Source: Pseudomonas sp. UBA5706 (GTDB lineage Bacteria > Pseudomonadota > Gammaproteobacteria > Pseudomonadales > Pseudomonadaceae). From it: a stretch of 64,000 nt of DNA. Position numbers and translations under genes: made by a program. Shown here in pieces: positions 37,255-47,131 of the stretch (its first letter is position 1; each line of letters opens with the position of its first letter). The DNA is taken from positions 62,001 to 126,000 of the forward strand of contig NZ_DIHC01000034.1 of the NCBI RefSeq assembly GCF_002419965.1. The letters are read 5' to 3'. The notes under the pieces are model-generated. The model ran no database searches. It saw only the letters and a list, made by a program, of their open reading frames with translations, and was not told where the DNA came from.

Positions 37255-38676
37255 TCACTGCCCTCGAATCTTCTCGACAATGGCGGTCGTCGAGCTGTTT
37301 TCGACCAGTCCCAAGACCCGCACTTCGCCACCGTGGGCCTGAACGAGCGACGCGCCGACCACCTGATCGACGTTGTAATCACCCCCTTTGACCAGCACAT
37401 CGGGCTTGACGTGGCTCAACAGGTGCTCCGGCGTGTCTTCAGGGAAGGCGATCACCCAATCCACGGCGCCAAGCCCTGCCAACACGGCCATGCGCCGGTC
37501 AACGCTGTTGATCGGGCGGCCAGGGCCCTTGAGGCGGCTGACCGAGGCATCGTCGTTGACCGCAACGATCAAGCGATCACCCTGTGCCCGAGCCTGCTCC
37601 AGGTAGGTCACGTGGCCCGCATGCAGAATGTCGAAGCAGCCGTTGGTGAATACGATTTTCTCGTTGTGCGCACGTGCGTCATCAATGGCGAGCAGCAACT
37701 GATCCAGACTCAACACACCACGCTCCGAACCCTCGGCGCGCTGAATCGCGCGGCGCAACTCGGGCGCACTGATGGCTGCCGTACCCAGCTTGCCGACGAC
37801 GATCCCGGCAGCGAGGTTGGCCAGCGCCACCGCGTGCGGCAACTCCTCGCCGGCCGCAATGGCCGCAGCCAGTGTCGAGATGACGGTGTCGCCAGCGCCG
37901 GTCACATCGAACACCTCACGGGCACGGGCCGGCAGGTGCAAGGCTTGCTGGTCGGGACGCAGCAGGGTCATGCCGTGTTCGCCACGGGTGACCAGTAATG
38001 CGCCCAGTTCAAGCTCGGCCATCAACCGGGCGCCCTTGGCTACCAGTTCGCTCTCATCGACACAATGACCGACGATGGCTTCGAATTCGCTGAGGTTTGG
38101 CGTAATGACGCTGGCGCCACGATAGATCGCGAAGTCTTTGCCTTTCGGGTCGGCCAGTACAGGAATGCCGCGTTCTCGGGCAGCCTTGATCAACACCTGA
38201 TGGTTTCTCAAGGCTCCCTTGCCGTAGTCGGAGAGCACCAGCACCTTGACACCCTCGAGCAGAGCATCGACTTCGGTGCTCAGGGCGTGTGCGTCGGTGG
38301 CGAAGGGTTCTTCGAAATCAATGCGCAGCAACTGCTGATGGCGGCTCATCACGCGCAATTTGACGATGGTGGGCTGGTGGGCGATGCGCTGGAAACGCGC
38401 GGTGACGCCCGCTGCCATGAGGCTGTTGCTCAGGCTCTCGGCTGCCTCATCCTGACCGGTAACGCCGACCAGCGAGGCTTTGGCCCCCAGCGCGGCGATG
38501 TTCAACGCCACGTTGGCGGCGCCACCTGGACGATCTTCGATCTGGTCGACCTTGACCACCGGAACCGGGGCCTCAGGCGAAATTCTCGAGGTACCGCCAT
38601 GCCAGTAGCGGTCGAGCATGACATCGCCCACTACCAGAACCGGTGCCTGATCGAAACGTGGCATGGACAACTTCAT
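37255..38676 (-). CDS. hldE: Bifunctional heptose 7-phosphate kinase / heptose 1-phosphate adenylyltransferase HldE
   Basis: Supplies ADP-heptose for the LPS inner core, with GmhA/GmhB and HldD. It has 473 residues. The kinase half (about 1-320) is ribokinase-like: VGDVMLDRYWHG, EDRPGGAANVALNIAALG and the DVTGAGDTVISTLA catalytic loop. The nucleotidyltransferase half (about 340-473) has FTNGCFDILHAGHVTYLEQA with the HxGH motif. The start is ATG 38676. The 298-bp gap to msbA (38677-38974) holds REP-like GC-rich hairpins and probably the hldE promoter, but no gene that I can see. Confidence 0.97.
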   Translation of the reverse strand: MKLSMPRFDQAPVLVVGDVMLDRYWHGGTSRISPEAPVPVVKVDQIEDRPGGAANVALNIAALGAKASLVGVTGQDEAAESLSNSLMAAGVTARFQRIAHQPTIVKLRVMSRHQQLLRIDFEEPFATDAHALSTEVDALLEGVKVLVLSDYGKGALRNHQVLIKAARERGIPVLADPKGKDFAIYRGASVITPNLSEFEAIVGHCVDESELVAKGARLMAELELGALLVTRGEHGMTLLRPDQQALHLPARAREVFDVTGAGDTVISTLAAAIAAGEELPHAVALANLAAGIVVGKLGTAAISAPELRRAIQRAEGSERGVLSLDQLLLAIDDARAHNEKIVFTNGCFDILHAGHVTYLEQARAQGDRLIVAVNDDASVSRLKGPGRPINSVDRRMAVLAGLGAVDWVIAFPEDTPEHLLSHVKPDVLVKGGDYNVDQVVGASLVQAHGGEVRVLGLVENSSTTAIVEKIRGQ

Positions 38677-38974
38677 CGAACAACCCGTAACTAAGAATGA
38701 ACAGGGGCGGAATCTTAACACAGGGTTTGCGAAGGCTTGAGAGCGAGAGGGAACTCGATGCGCCCGTTGAAGGATGACTCACTGCCGGAGCGCGCTCGCC
38801 TGCGAAAGCAGCGCGCCAGTGAACACCGTCGTCACTGGCGCTTCGCGTTCGCTGGCGTTGTAACCTCCGGCGTCCCCCTACAGATGCCTTGCCAAGGCGG
38901 AATTCGGCGTATGCACGCGATCTATTGCAGCAGCCGCCTTGCCGGAGAACGCGTCGAGGCGGCCGCTACAGTGT

Positions 38975-40777
38975 TTAGACCGCACCGACCGGCGCGGGCT
39001 CGTCCAGGCCCATTGCATGCAGACGCGCGTAGTAACCGTTTTGCTCCAGCAGCTCGGTGTGGGTGCCACGCTCGACAATGCGGCCCTGGTCCATGACCAG
39101 AATCAGATCGGCGCGCTCGATGGTCGACAGGCGGTGTGCGATGACCAGCGTGGTACGGCCTTTCATGACGTGGTCCAGCGCTGCCTGAATGTGGCGCTCG
39201 GATTCGGTGTCCAGCGCCGAGGTCGCTTCATCGAGAATCAGCAGCGGCGCGTTTTTCAGCAGTGCGCGAGCGATCGCCAGGCGCTGGCGCTGACCGCCGG
39301 ACAGCAGGACGCCGTTTTCACCCACTTGAGTGTCAAAACCTTCAGGCAACTGGTCGATGAACTCCTTGGCGTAAGCGTCGTCGGCTGCGGCTTCGATGTC
39401 GGCGCGCGGCGCACCGGCCAGATCACCGTAGGCGATGTTGTTGGCGACCGAATCGTTGAACAGGGTCACCGCCTGATTCACCTGAGCGACGTGGCGACGC
39501 AGGTTACGCAAGCGGTAGTTCTCGATTTCAACGCCATCAAGCAGGATCTGCCCCGACGTGTGGTGATAGAACCGCGGAATCAGATTGGCCAGTGTCGACT
39601 TGCCACTGCCAGAGCGGCCCACCAGTGCAACCATCTGCCCGGGCGCTGCCGTAAAGCTTATGTCGTGCAACACCTGGCGCGCGGTTTGCGGATAAGTGAA
39701 GCTCAGGTTGCGGACTTCCAGGTTGCCCTGGACGCGCTCCAGTTCGACGCTACCGCTGTCCACTTCCGGCTCCACGTCCAACTGCTCGAAGATGCTTTCC
39801 GCACCGGCGACACCTTTCTGGATTGTCGAGCTGACTTCGGATAGCTGACGAATCGGCTTGGGCAAAAGGCCCGCCGCCGTGATGTAGGCCACCAGATCCC
39901 CGGCGGTGGCGTCACCGCGCAGCCACAGCACCAGGAACATCAGCACGGCCATGGCGGTGTAGATCACCAGTTGCAGCAGCGGTGTGTAGATCGCGCCGGT
40001 CTTGGTCATGCGCAGCTGTTTATCGGTATTGCTGGTGCTCGCCTTGGCGAAACGCTGTTCTTCGTACTTCTCGCCGCCAAAGCTGCGAACCACCCGGTAA
40101 CCCTGGATGGTTTCCGAGGCCACGTGGGTCACATCGCCCATCGCCACCTGGATTTTCTTGCTCTGCTTGCGGAATTTCTTGCTTGAACTGCCCACCATGA
40201 ATGCGATCAACGGCAGGATCGCCAACATCACGATGGTCAATTTCCAGTTCATCCAGACCAGATACAGGAACAGGAACACGATGGTCAGGCCTTCACGGAT
40301 CACTACCTTGATCGCGTCGGTGGCGGCGCCGGTGACCATGGTCACATTGAAGGTGATGCGCGAGATCAGGTGCCCGGAGTTATGGGTATCGAAATAACGA
40401 TTGGGCAAGACCAGCAGTTTGTTGAACAACTGGACCCGCAGGTCGTGGACCAATCCGAGGGACACCTTGGCCAGAAAGTAATTGCCCAGATAAGAACCCA
40501 GCCCCTGCCACGCCGCGATCAACACGATCAGCAATGGCACAGCCTGCAGCAACTGCAGATCACGCAGATAAGGCACATTGGGAAACAGCACGGCCTGAGG
40601 GTTGGTCAGGCCGTCGACGAAATACTTGAGGATGCCGGCCAGCATCGGCTGGGTCGAGGCGAAAATGACAAAGCCGACGATGCTGAGCAGGAAGATGCCT
40701 AGGTAAGGCTTCACATAAGTCAGCAGTCGGAAATAGATTTTCAGGCTGGAGGATTCGCGTTTCTCTGGCGTGCTCAT
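38975..40777 (-). CDS. msbA: Lipid A export ABC transporter MsbA
   Basis: A homodimeric flippase for lipid A-core at the inner membrane. It has 600 residues, with six membrane helices in the first 330 and an ATPase domain after about 350: VALVGRSGSGKSTLANL (Walker A), LLSGGQRQRLAIARAL (signature), LLILDEATSALD (Walker B) and IAHRLST (switch His). The start is chosen at ATG 40777 (MSTPEKRESS). An ATG at 40783 is equally possible; the frame is open upstream to 40885. Transcription is divergent from the kinase-fold gene. Confidence 0.95.
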   Translation of the reverse strand: MSTPEKRESSSLKIYFRLLTYVKPYLGIFLLSIVGFVIFASTQPMLAGILKYFVDGLTNPQAVLFPNVPYLRDLQLLQAVPLLIVLIAAWQGLGSYLGNYFLAKVSLGLVHDLRVQLFNKLLVLPNRYFDTHNSGHLISRITFNVTMVTGAATDAIKVVIREGLTIVFLFLYLVWMNWKLTIVMLAILPLIAFMVGSSSKKFRKQSKKIQVAMGDVTHVASETIQGYRVVRSFGGEKYEEQRFAKASTSNTDKQLRMTKTGAIYTPLLQLVIYTAMAVLMFLVLWLRGDATAGDLVAYITAAGLLPKPIRQLSEVSSTIQKGVAGAESIFEQLDVEPEVDSGSVELERVQGNLEVRNLSFTYPQTARQVLHDISFTAAPGQMVALVGRSGSGKSTLANLIPRFYHHTSGQILLDGVEIENYRLRNLRRHVAQVNQAVTLFNDSVANNIAYGDLAGAPRADIEAAADDAYAKEFIDQLPEGFDTQVGENGVLLSGGQRQRLAIARALLKNAPLLILDEATSALDTESERHIQAALDHVMKGRTTLVIAHRLSTIERADLILVMDQGRIVERGTHTELLEQNGYYARLHAMGLDEPAPVGAV

Positions 40778-40883
40778 GGTCATCGATACGATAAAAAGAG
40801 CCGAAATACTAACACACGGGTACGGTATTGGGCCTCGGGCAACCCGCTGAGGTATCATGGCCGCCATTTTCGAAGGAGCCCGC

Positions 40884-41546
40884 ATGCGCGCACTCGCCTA
40901 CGCTGACTACCAAGCCTTACGCAAAGACGCGCAAGTCATAGAAGCCGACTTCTTCGGGGACAAGGTGCTACGCCTGACCGACGGCAATTACATGAAGCTG
41001 TTCCGGCGCAAACGCCTGATCTCATCGGCGGCGCTCTTCCCCTACGCCAAGCGCTTCGCCAGCAACGCCCTGACCCTTCGCAAACGCGGCATCCCCTGCC
41101 CACACGTGCTCGCGACCTACCGGGTCGCCGAGATCTCACGGGATGTGGTGCATTACCAGCCACTGCCAGGGCAGACCCTTCGTCAGATGATCGCCGACGC
41201 CACGCATTTTCAGGATGCTGCCCTGCTCAGGAAATTCGGCCGGTTCGTCGCCGAGCTGCACAACCTGGGCATCTACTTTCGTTCGCTGCACTTGGGCAAC
41301 GTGGTGATGACACCTGAAAACGAACTGGGCCTGATCGACATCGCCGACATGAAAACCTCGCGACGTCCGCTGCGCAAACGCCTGTGCCTGCGCAACTTCC
41401 AGCATATGCGTCGCTACCAGCACGACCACGCATGGCTGCTGCAGAAAGGCGGGGACCTGTTTTTCGAAAGTTACATCGAGCACAGCGCTCATCAATGGAA
41501 ACGCCAGATCCTCAGCGAGCATCTGGCATTGGCCGAGCAGGCGTGA
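40884..41546 (+). CDS. Kinase-fold protein of LPS cluster (PA4998/toluene-tolerance type)
   Basis: A 220-residue protein with the InaA/WaaP-type small kinase fold. Lys at FFGDKVLRL or MKLFRRKR is the likely nucleotide lysine, VAELHNLGIYFRSLHLGNVV the catalytic-loop region, and LGLIDIADMK the metal aspartate region. In the catalytic loop the usual HxD aspartate position reads YFRS, so activity is doubtful. AAGGAG lies 8 nt before ATG 40884. In P. aeruginosa the matching gene also lies between msbA and waaL. It converges on waaL with a 3-bp gap. Confidence 0.8.
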   Translation: MRALAYADYQALRKDAQVIEADFFGDKVLRLTDGNYMKLFRRKRLISSAALFPYAKRFASNALTLRKRGIPCPHVLATYRVAEISRDVVHYQPLPGQTLRQMIADATHFQDAALLRKFGRFVAELHNLGIYFRSLHLGNVVMTPENELGLIDIADMKTSRRPLRKRLCLRNFQHMRRYQHDHAWLLQKGGDLFFESYIEHSAHQWKRQILSEHLALAEQA

Positions 41547-41549
41547 GGC

Positions 41550-42764
41550 TTAGCTGACCTGCTCCTTGCTTTCGGATTTGCCAAGGCACAGCGAAAGCAC
41601 GAATGGCATCCACACCACCATCCACATGGCTCGCGCACGGCCAAAAACCGTAAACACGTCGAACTGCACGGCAACCGTGGCGAACACCCAGATCATCAGA
41701 ATCGCCATGCCCAGGCTTTCGGTACGATGGCGCCACGCACGAAAACCCAGCCATAGCCACAGCCAGATCCACAACGCCGTGAACGGAATGCCGTACTGCA
41801 CCGCAGTGTCGAGTATCAGGTTGTGGCAGTGGCTGAAGATAACCCCGCCCGCCGACACCTCGTAATCGCTGCTCAGGCCAATCCCCAGCCAGGGGTGGTG
41901 ATGAATCAGCGCCAATGCGCCCTTCATCAATACCATGCGCTCGGAATCACCACGTTGCAGAATCGAAGGCTCGAATATCGCCAGCGCCACAGCGGCGACC
42001 AGGGCGATGATCGCCAAGGCGCGATAGAAGCGCCCGCCGCCAAGCAAGACGACCACAGCAGCAACGGCCATCAGGGAAACGATCGAGCCTCGGCTGCCAG
42101 TCATGATGACGAACGCCACCGAGCACGCCTGCAGCAGCGCCCAGATCACCCGGCCGCTGAGCTTCTGAGGCCACCAGGTGCAGCTAAGCACGACCAGCGC
42201 GGCGATGGTGTAGCCCGCCGGGTTGGGGTTATCCATGAAGCCACCAAAGCCGTACATCCGGTCGATGCCGCGCATGGGGTAGGTCATCAGCGCCGCCAGC
42301 GAGTAAAGCCCGGCCAATGCGCCCCACAGGATCATCATGCTTTGCAGCGGGCGATTGAACGTGCGTCCCCAAACGATCCAGCCAAGGATCAGCGTGAGGA
42401 AGAACAGCTCCCGCTTGACGATGGTCAGGTAACGTTCGGCGCCCACGCTCCACGACAACGAGATGATCGACCAGCTAAAAAGCAGCAGGAACAGCCATAG
42501 CTCGCGCCGGTTCAGCACGGTGTGGCGAAACTCATGAAAATAACGAACGATCAGGTACAGGCAGGGCAGATAAACGAAGGCGGTCAGCAGCCAGCTGTAG
42601 AATTTCATCGTCGGCGTCAGCAGCACGCCCGCCACGCTCCAGAACAGACCCAATGCCAGCAGCACGCCGGCGATGCCCAGGTGGTCACTGATGGAGCGCA
42701 ACTGCGCATTTCCTTGCGAAACGACTCGGCTGAACACTTGCTGATCCTGTAAAGATTGACTCAC
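41550..42764 (-). CDS. waaL: O-antigen ligase WaaL
   Basis: Transfers undecaprenyl-linked O antigen to the lipid A-core on the periplasmic side of the inner membrane. It has 404 residues with about 11-12 hydrophobic helices. The large periplasmic loop in the C-terminal part contains HHPWLGIGLSSDYEV and FSHCHNLILDTAVQYG, the conserved histidine region of Wzy_C/WaaL. Another conserved part is MTGSRGSIVSL. Its start overlaps the stop of the upstream glycosyltransferase by 4 bp. Confidence 0.9.
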   Translation of the reverse strand: MSQSLQDQQVFSRVVSQGNAQLRSISDHLGIAGVLLALGLFWSVAGVLLTPTMKFYSWLLTAFVYLPCLYLIVRYFHEFRHTVLNRRELWLFLLLFSWSIISLSWSVGAERYLTIVKRELFFLTLILGWIVWGRTFNRPLQSMMILWGALAGLYSLAALMTYPMRGIDRMYGFGGFMDNPNPAGYTIAALVVLSCTWWPQKLSGRVIWALLQACSVAFVIMTGSRGSIVSLMAVAAVVVLLGGGRFYRALAIIALVAAVALAIFEPSILQRGDSERMVLMKGALALIHHHPWLGIGLSSDYEVSAGGVIFSHCHNLILDTAVQYGIPFTALWIWLWLWLGFRAWRHRTESLGMAILMIWVFATVAVQFDVFTVFGRARAMWMVVWMPFVLSLCLGKSESKEQVS

Positions 42765-43645
42765 TGGGCACCCTTGGGCTTTCTATATTTGAAGACGAAG
42801 TGCCTGAACCTCTTCCACGTCACTCGATTCCAGCGATGGACCGGAACGCTGGCAAACAACCCTCGGGCAAACTTCTTGTCCGCGACCACCGACTCTTTGA
42901 GAGCCTTGTTGATAATCGCCAGACGGCCTGCGTCATAGGCCGGGTTATCTCTGTAGGCCTCGATGACTTTCAGGTCATAGATCAACTGGCTTTTGTAAGC
43001 GGTCTTGGAAATATTGGTTTCATGTCGACGGTACAGCGTCACACGATCCGGAAGAATGTGAACCTGATAGCCGGCATTGGCGATGCGAAGGGTCATCTGG
43101 AAATCCTGGACCTTGATCGACGGATCGTAGCCACCCACCCGGTCAATTGCCTCGCGGCGGTACATGGCCACCGGCCCGCCAACGGCATAGGCATCGGCGA
43201 GCAACTCGTCGAAGCTCCAGTTCTGAACCGGCGCCTGAATGGCGAGCTTGTGCTTGAGCGGTTTGCCCTGGGAGTCGATATAGATGACCTTTGCGCCCAG
43301 CAGGCCCACTTCCGGGTGTTCCTGCATGTAGCTGACCTGACGACGAATGCGCCCGGCCAGCATCACGTCGTCGGAATCATGCGTCACCACCAGATCGCCA
43401 CGGGCATGGCTCAGGGCATGGTTGAGCGCGGCACTGACGCCTTGGTTTTCCTGCTGGTAGAACTGAAAATCATGGGTCCGACGCAGGGCTTCGATTTTTT
43501 CTGCGCTGGCATCGGTCGAACCGTCATTGACGACGATCAGCTCGAAGTTGTCATAGTCTTGCTCAAGGACGCTCAGCAGCGACTCTTCGATATAAAGCTC
43601 ATGGTTGAAACATGGCACTAGAATCGAGACTAAGGGCCATTTCAT
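42761..43645 (-). CDS. wapR: GT2 family glycosyltransferase, WapR-like
   Basis: A 294-residue GT-A enzyme. VSILVPCFNHELYIEESLLS is the N-terminal start, IVVNDGSTDAS the nucleotide-sugar part and THDSDDVMLAGR the DxD-like metal site. By position (next to waaL, before the ssg-like gene) it matches P. aeruginosa wapR, a rhamnosyltransferase that shapes the O-antigen-accepting core glycoform. The sugar used here is not certain. The start is ATG 43645; the open frame extends 26 codons more. The 159 bp upstream (43646-43804) holds no gene and is relatively AT-rich. Confidence 0.8.
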   Translation of the reverse strand: MKWPLVSILVPCFNHELYIEESLLSVLEQDYDNFELIVVNDGSTDASAEKIEALRRTHDFQFYQQENQGVSAALNHALSHARGDLVVTHDSDDVMLAGRIRRQVSYMQEHPEVGLLGAKVIYIDSQGKPLKHKLAIQAPVQNWSFDELLADAYAVGGPVAMYRREAIDRVGGYDPSIKVQDFQMTLRIANAGYQVHILPDRVTLYRRHETNISKTAYKSQLIYDLKVIEAYRDNPAYDAGRLAIINKALKESVVADKKFARGLFASVPVHRWNRVTWKRFRHFVFKYRKPKGAQ

Positions 43646-43804
43646 ATCCGCACTCGACCCTTGGCCTCTGGCTGCACATTCACAGGCCATACTCCCGGAG
43701 GTTGACGGTGTATTCCATGACACGCTGCTGGTGAGAAAGAAGGCATGCGGAGATTATCTGATTTCAAATTGGTATCGTTATAGTCAGCGCATAAACCGTT
43801 CAAA

Positions 43805-44761
43805 TTAAATCCCTAACGCTGCTCGCAGCTTCTCGAACCCGCTTACTGGCGCCTGTTTGCGCAACGGCGGTTCGAGTTCACGCACGATTCGCGCGCCGAT
43901 CGCCCCGAACCCAAACTGAGACACTGCCAGATCGCGCCCATTGACCGCAATACGCTCAGCCAGATTAGGATCGCCTCGCAACACTTCGAGTTTTCTCTGC
44001 AATTGCGGGATATCGCTGTAAAAAACCACGTTGTGCATGTCCTGCAAGCCTAGTGCATGGTTTTCAGCCTCTCCCTGATCATAGGCAAGGAGCACGCATC
44101 CGCAGGCCATCGCTTCGAAATTCTTGATCATGAACTCACCCATGCCGACGTCCGCGCTGACGAAAAACCGGATGCGGTTCAGGGTGTCGCAATACTCGTC
44201 GCCGGATTTGGTGCGGGTCACCACCAGCTTTTCGACCTGTCCAAGCTCATCAAGCAATGCCTTGCGGCCGCTGTAGGCTACGCTGTTGGTGCTGCCGACG
44301 AACGCCAGTTCGATGTCCCGCTCACGCCCCTGATCGCACAGCAACGCCTGGTCATAGCCCTTGGGCACGAAAATCGCGTCGAAACCTTCCTGGCGCAGTC
44401 GCTCGCTGACCACGAATCCGGAGCTGAGCACGCGCACCCACGGCAGCTTGCGATAGTGCGCGCTGAACTTGCCGGTGTATTTGCACGGGATGTAGTTCTG
44501 GTAGGCATCGTGCTCAAGAATGACCAGATTGGGTACCGTACGAATGAAGCTCGCCTGCCGAATCTCCTGCTTGAAACGCAGGAAGAACACGATACGGTCA
44601 TATCGCGTCACGTCCACCTGCTGGCGAAAGTAGCGCCGTAGATTGCGCTGCTCGCCAGAGTCGAGCCAGCGCAGATCGCATTCGCAGTGGGCCGCGACGC
44701 CTTCGTACAGGCGATCCAGAATGGCGCGTTGCTCTTTCTGGACCAGAAATAGAACCTTCAT
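43805..44761 (-). CDS. Glycosyltransferase, Ssg-like (PA5001 position)
   Basis: A 318-residue GT-B-type protein. The C-terminal part carries FMIKNFEAMACGCVLLAYDQGE, the conserved glycosyltransferase group-1 E-x7-E type block, and NSVAYSGRKALLDEL resembles the CgeB/spore-type subgroup. In P. aeruginosa and P. fluorescens the equivalent gene (ssg) affects LPS and surface sugars. The substrate is not known from sequence. GGAAG precedes ATG 44761. Confidence 0.75.
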   Translation of the reverse strand: MKVLFLVQKEQRAILDRLYEGVAAHCECDLRWLDSGEQRNLRRYFRQQVDVTRYDRIVFFLRFKQEIRQASFIRTVPNLVILEHDAYQNYIPCKYTGKFSAHYRKLPWVRVLSSGFVVSERLRQEGFDAIFVPKGYDQALLCDQGRERDIELAFVGSTNSVAYSGRKALLDELGQVEKLVVTRTKSGDEYCDTLNRIRFFVSADVGMGEFMIKNFEAMACGCVLLAYDQGEAENHALGLQDMHNVVFYSDIPQLQRKLEVLRGDPNLAERIAVNGRDLAVSQFGFGAIGARIVRELEPPLRKQAPVSGFEKLRAALGI

Positions 44762-44828
44762 GGGCTTCCTTTATAAAACCAGATCTCGGCCCGGCCTCTT
44801 GATGCATCGCTTACACCATCAAGGGCAA

Positions 44829-46238
44829 TCAGAGCTCCCGGCGCCAGAACAGTTCGTGGCGGCGCACGGCCTTTCTGAAAAATTCGTTCTCACCTTCCGC
44901 TGGCCAGCGGCGAGCGGTGAGCAACTTCTGCAGCCAGCGCCGAATCCGGCGTTTGAGCGGTGCAGGCGGCTGCAGGTCATGCATCATACCCAAGGCCATG
45001 GCCTTTTCTCGCTGCTGATCGATATCGAGCTCGATACTGTAGGGGACCAGGGGCTGCGAGGCGTCGAACACCGGTGGCAGCGCGACCCCGCTATAGGCAT
45101 CGCCCATCGGCCAACGGTCATTGTCATGAAGATGGTTGGCATAACCGAGAATCACGCTTGGTTGCCACTCCAACCCCTGCAAGGCTTGGAGCACAGCTGC
45201 CTGGGAGCAGATGTGGTCGGGATGCGGATCGATGGTCGCGTGCGGCATGACCAGCACCTGCGGCCTGGCCTGTAGCAACAACGCGCGCAAATCGGCAATC
45301 AGGTTATTCCAGGTCGGTGCGCCATCGGCATCGCCGGGTAAGGAAAAGCTGTTGAATTGCCGAAAGATCCGGGTATCGCTCAACTCCGCTTCGCGAGACG
45401 CGATGGGCTGATCGGGGGCGGCCTGCATAGCGGGGAGTTGAAGGCAGAAATAGCCTAATTGCACGCAACGCGATTCCGGCACGCCGGCCCAGCGCGGCAC
45501 CGTGATGCTGTCCCAGGCACGCAAACGGCCCTTGATGCGCGCTGCCTCGGCACGCTGCATACCCATCTGCTGATAGTGCTCGGCTTCGATTTCGCCTGCG
45601 GTCAGGGTGACGATCCAGCTTTCATCGGCCTGGCTGTACAGACCGAACGCGGCCAGTTCAGCGTCATCGGCATGGGGGGCAATGACCATGACCCTTTGGC
45701 GTCGAACGTCAGCATGGGCGAACGACCACAACTGCGGTTGCCCATGAATGTTGCAATGACGCCCGCGGATACGCAGCGTGCCCGCGCTTAGCGCAGCAGC
45801 GAAGCCGGTGAGATTGAGGTAACGCAAGCCCTTCGCGCCGCGCTCGAAGACCTGACTGTCGCGCAGCTGGCCACTGCTCAGCTCGACGGCAGGATCGAAG
45901 AACCGCCCCAGCCATGAACTTTTGATCGACAACGCCAGCACAACCGTTTCCGAACCGTGCATAACAGGGATTTGATCGACCACCAGCAGATTACCTTGCA
46001 GGGTCACCCCGGGTACTTGATTGGCTTCCGGGAGCTGATAAAGGTAGTCGTCGCCGGGTGAGTAGAACAGATGGTCAGAGAACCAAGCCTCATGACCCAC
46101 CCAGCCCAGTACTGCGAGTACCAGCGGCAACCACCACGCCACCAACACGCCAAGCAGCACCAGAATGACCAATGCCACCAGCAGCGCCACGCGCTTGTTG
46201 CGACGGTGGCGTTTGAGCAATGCCTGTTTTCGGCTCAA
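44829..46238 (-). CDS. dnpA: PIG-L family de-N-acetylase, DnpA-like
   Basis: A membrane-anchored protein with a cytoplasmic-side basic N-terminus, one to two helices (VALLVALVILVLLGVLVAWW) and a C-terminal PIG-L/LmbE domain. VIAPHADDAELAAFG and TIDPHPDHICSQA give the zinc-binding His/Asp residues. It matches PA5002 dnpA, linked to LPS core deacetylation and drug tolerance. The start is uncertain: I take TTG 46238, which overlaps the stop of the upstream gene as TTGA and starts MSRKQALLKRHRRNKR. GTG 46265 with AAGGA 6 nt upstream is the alternative. Confidence 0.8.
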   Translation of the reverse strand: MSRKQALLKRHRRNKRVALLVALVILVLLGVLVAWWLPLVLAVLGWVGHEAWFSDHLFYSPGDDYLYQLPEANQVPGVTLQGNLLVVDQIPVMHGSETVVLALSIKSSWLGRFFDPAVELSSGQLRDSQVFERGAKGLRYLNLTGFAAALSAGTLRIRGRHCNIHGQPQLWSFAHADVRRQRVMVIAPHADDAELAAFGLYSQADESWIVTLTAGEIEAEHYQQMGMQRAEAARIKGRLRAWDSITVPRWAGVPESRCVQLGYFCLQLPAMQAAPDQPIASREAELSDTRIFRQFNSFSLPGDADGAPTWNNLIADLRALLLQARPQVLVMPHATIDPHPDHICSQAAVLQALQGLEWQPSVILGYANHLHDNDRWPMGDAYSGVALPPVFDASQPLVPYSIELDIDQQREKAMALGMMHDLQPPAPLKRRIRRWLQKLLTARRWPAEGENEFFRKAVRRHELFWRREL

Positions 46239-47131
46239 ATCTGAAATACCGGTACAGGGTTGCACCAACGATCCTTGTACTCACGGTCGGCGCGACCGAA
46301 GGAAAAACGCAGCGCCTTGTCACGTGCCCGAGCATCCTCCCAGGCACTTTGCGTATTAAGGAAGCTCAACACACTGCCGGGGCTGAAGTCGCGGGTTTCG
46401 GGATCGACGCCGCCGTTGACGTATTCAATGCTGATCCACTGTGGCGATTCGACACGGTAAATCAGCTGAATGGCGATCGGCGCGTCATTGAGGAAAATCA
46501 CCGAACCGATGACCAGCTCACGCAACATCTCGACGACCTGCGCCATGTGCGCAGCGCCGGTGGCTGCGAATCCCCAGCGGCGCTGGAACAGATCGCAGTA
46601 CATGCGCGCAATCTCGGCACTGCTGAAGTCGGTCACCGGACGGACAACGCCGCCCGCCTCCTCGAGCAGGCGCAGCTCGCGGCGCTGGTTGTAGCGAAAT
46701 TTCTTCGACAACTCTTCCGGGGTGCGGGCCATGGCCAGGGATTCGGCCTGGGGCTGCAACGCGGCGAAGCGTCCTTCATTGAGTTGCGACAGGTAGCGCC
46801 CACGATGACGCAGCGTCACTTGGGCATCGGCGGCGGCAGGCAGGATAAGCTCGGCATTGCCGAGATCGAACAGGCCTTTCTTGCCATGGCTTTTCAGCAC
46901 GTCCTTGGACAGCGCCAGCGAGCGGCCCCAGGTCGGGATCGCCGCCCGAAGTTCGCCGTCCTGTTCCCAGCCCAGGTAGCGCACCGGGATCTGCGCCAGC
47001 GCAGCCAGCCGCTCGACCACCAGAGGATGGGTCGCGACGCTGCCGCCGAACCGCTCCCAGGCGCGTTGATAGGCAGGCGCATCGATCAGCGTCCAGCCAC
47101 GTTCCCGCCAGGCTTTAAAACGATTGAGCAT
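46235..47131 (-). CDS. Mig-14-like GNAT/FemAB-fold protein
   Basis: A 298-residue protein with a GNAT-like fold. The N-terminal RFKAWRERGWTLIDAPAY and the C-terminal FSFGRADREYKDRWCNP match the Mig-14 family, where it supports resistance to antimicrobial peptides; PA5003 is the P. aeruginosa counterpart. FRYNQRRELRLLEEAGG and IEYVNGGVDPETRDFSPGSV are the core acyltransferase-like blocks. Exact chemistry is unknown. The ATG shares one base with the stop of wapH. Confidence 0.82.
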   Translation of the reverse strand: MLNRFKAWRERGWTLIDAPAYQRAWERFGGSVATHPLVVERLAALAQIPVRYLGWEQDGELRAAIPTWGRSLALSKDVLKSHGKKGLFDLGNAELILPAAADAQVTLRHRGRYLSQLNEGRFAALQPQAESLAMARTPEELSKKFRYNQRRELRLLEEAGGVVRPVTDFSSAEIARMYCDLFQRRWGFAATGAAHMAQVVEMLRELVIGSVIFLNDAPIAIQLIYRVESPQWISIEYVNGGVDPETRDFSPGSVLSFLNTQSAWEDARARDKALRFSFGRADREYKDRWCNPVPVFQI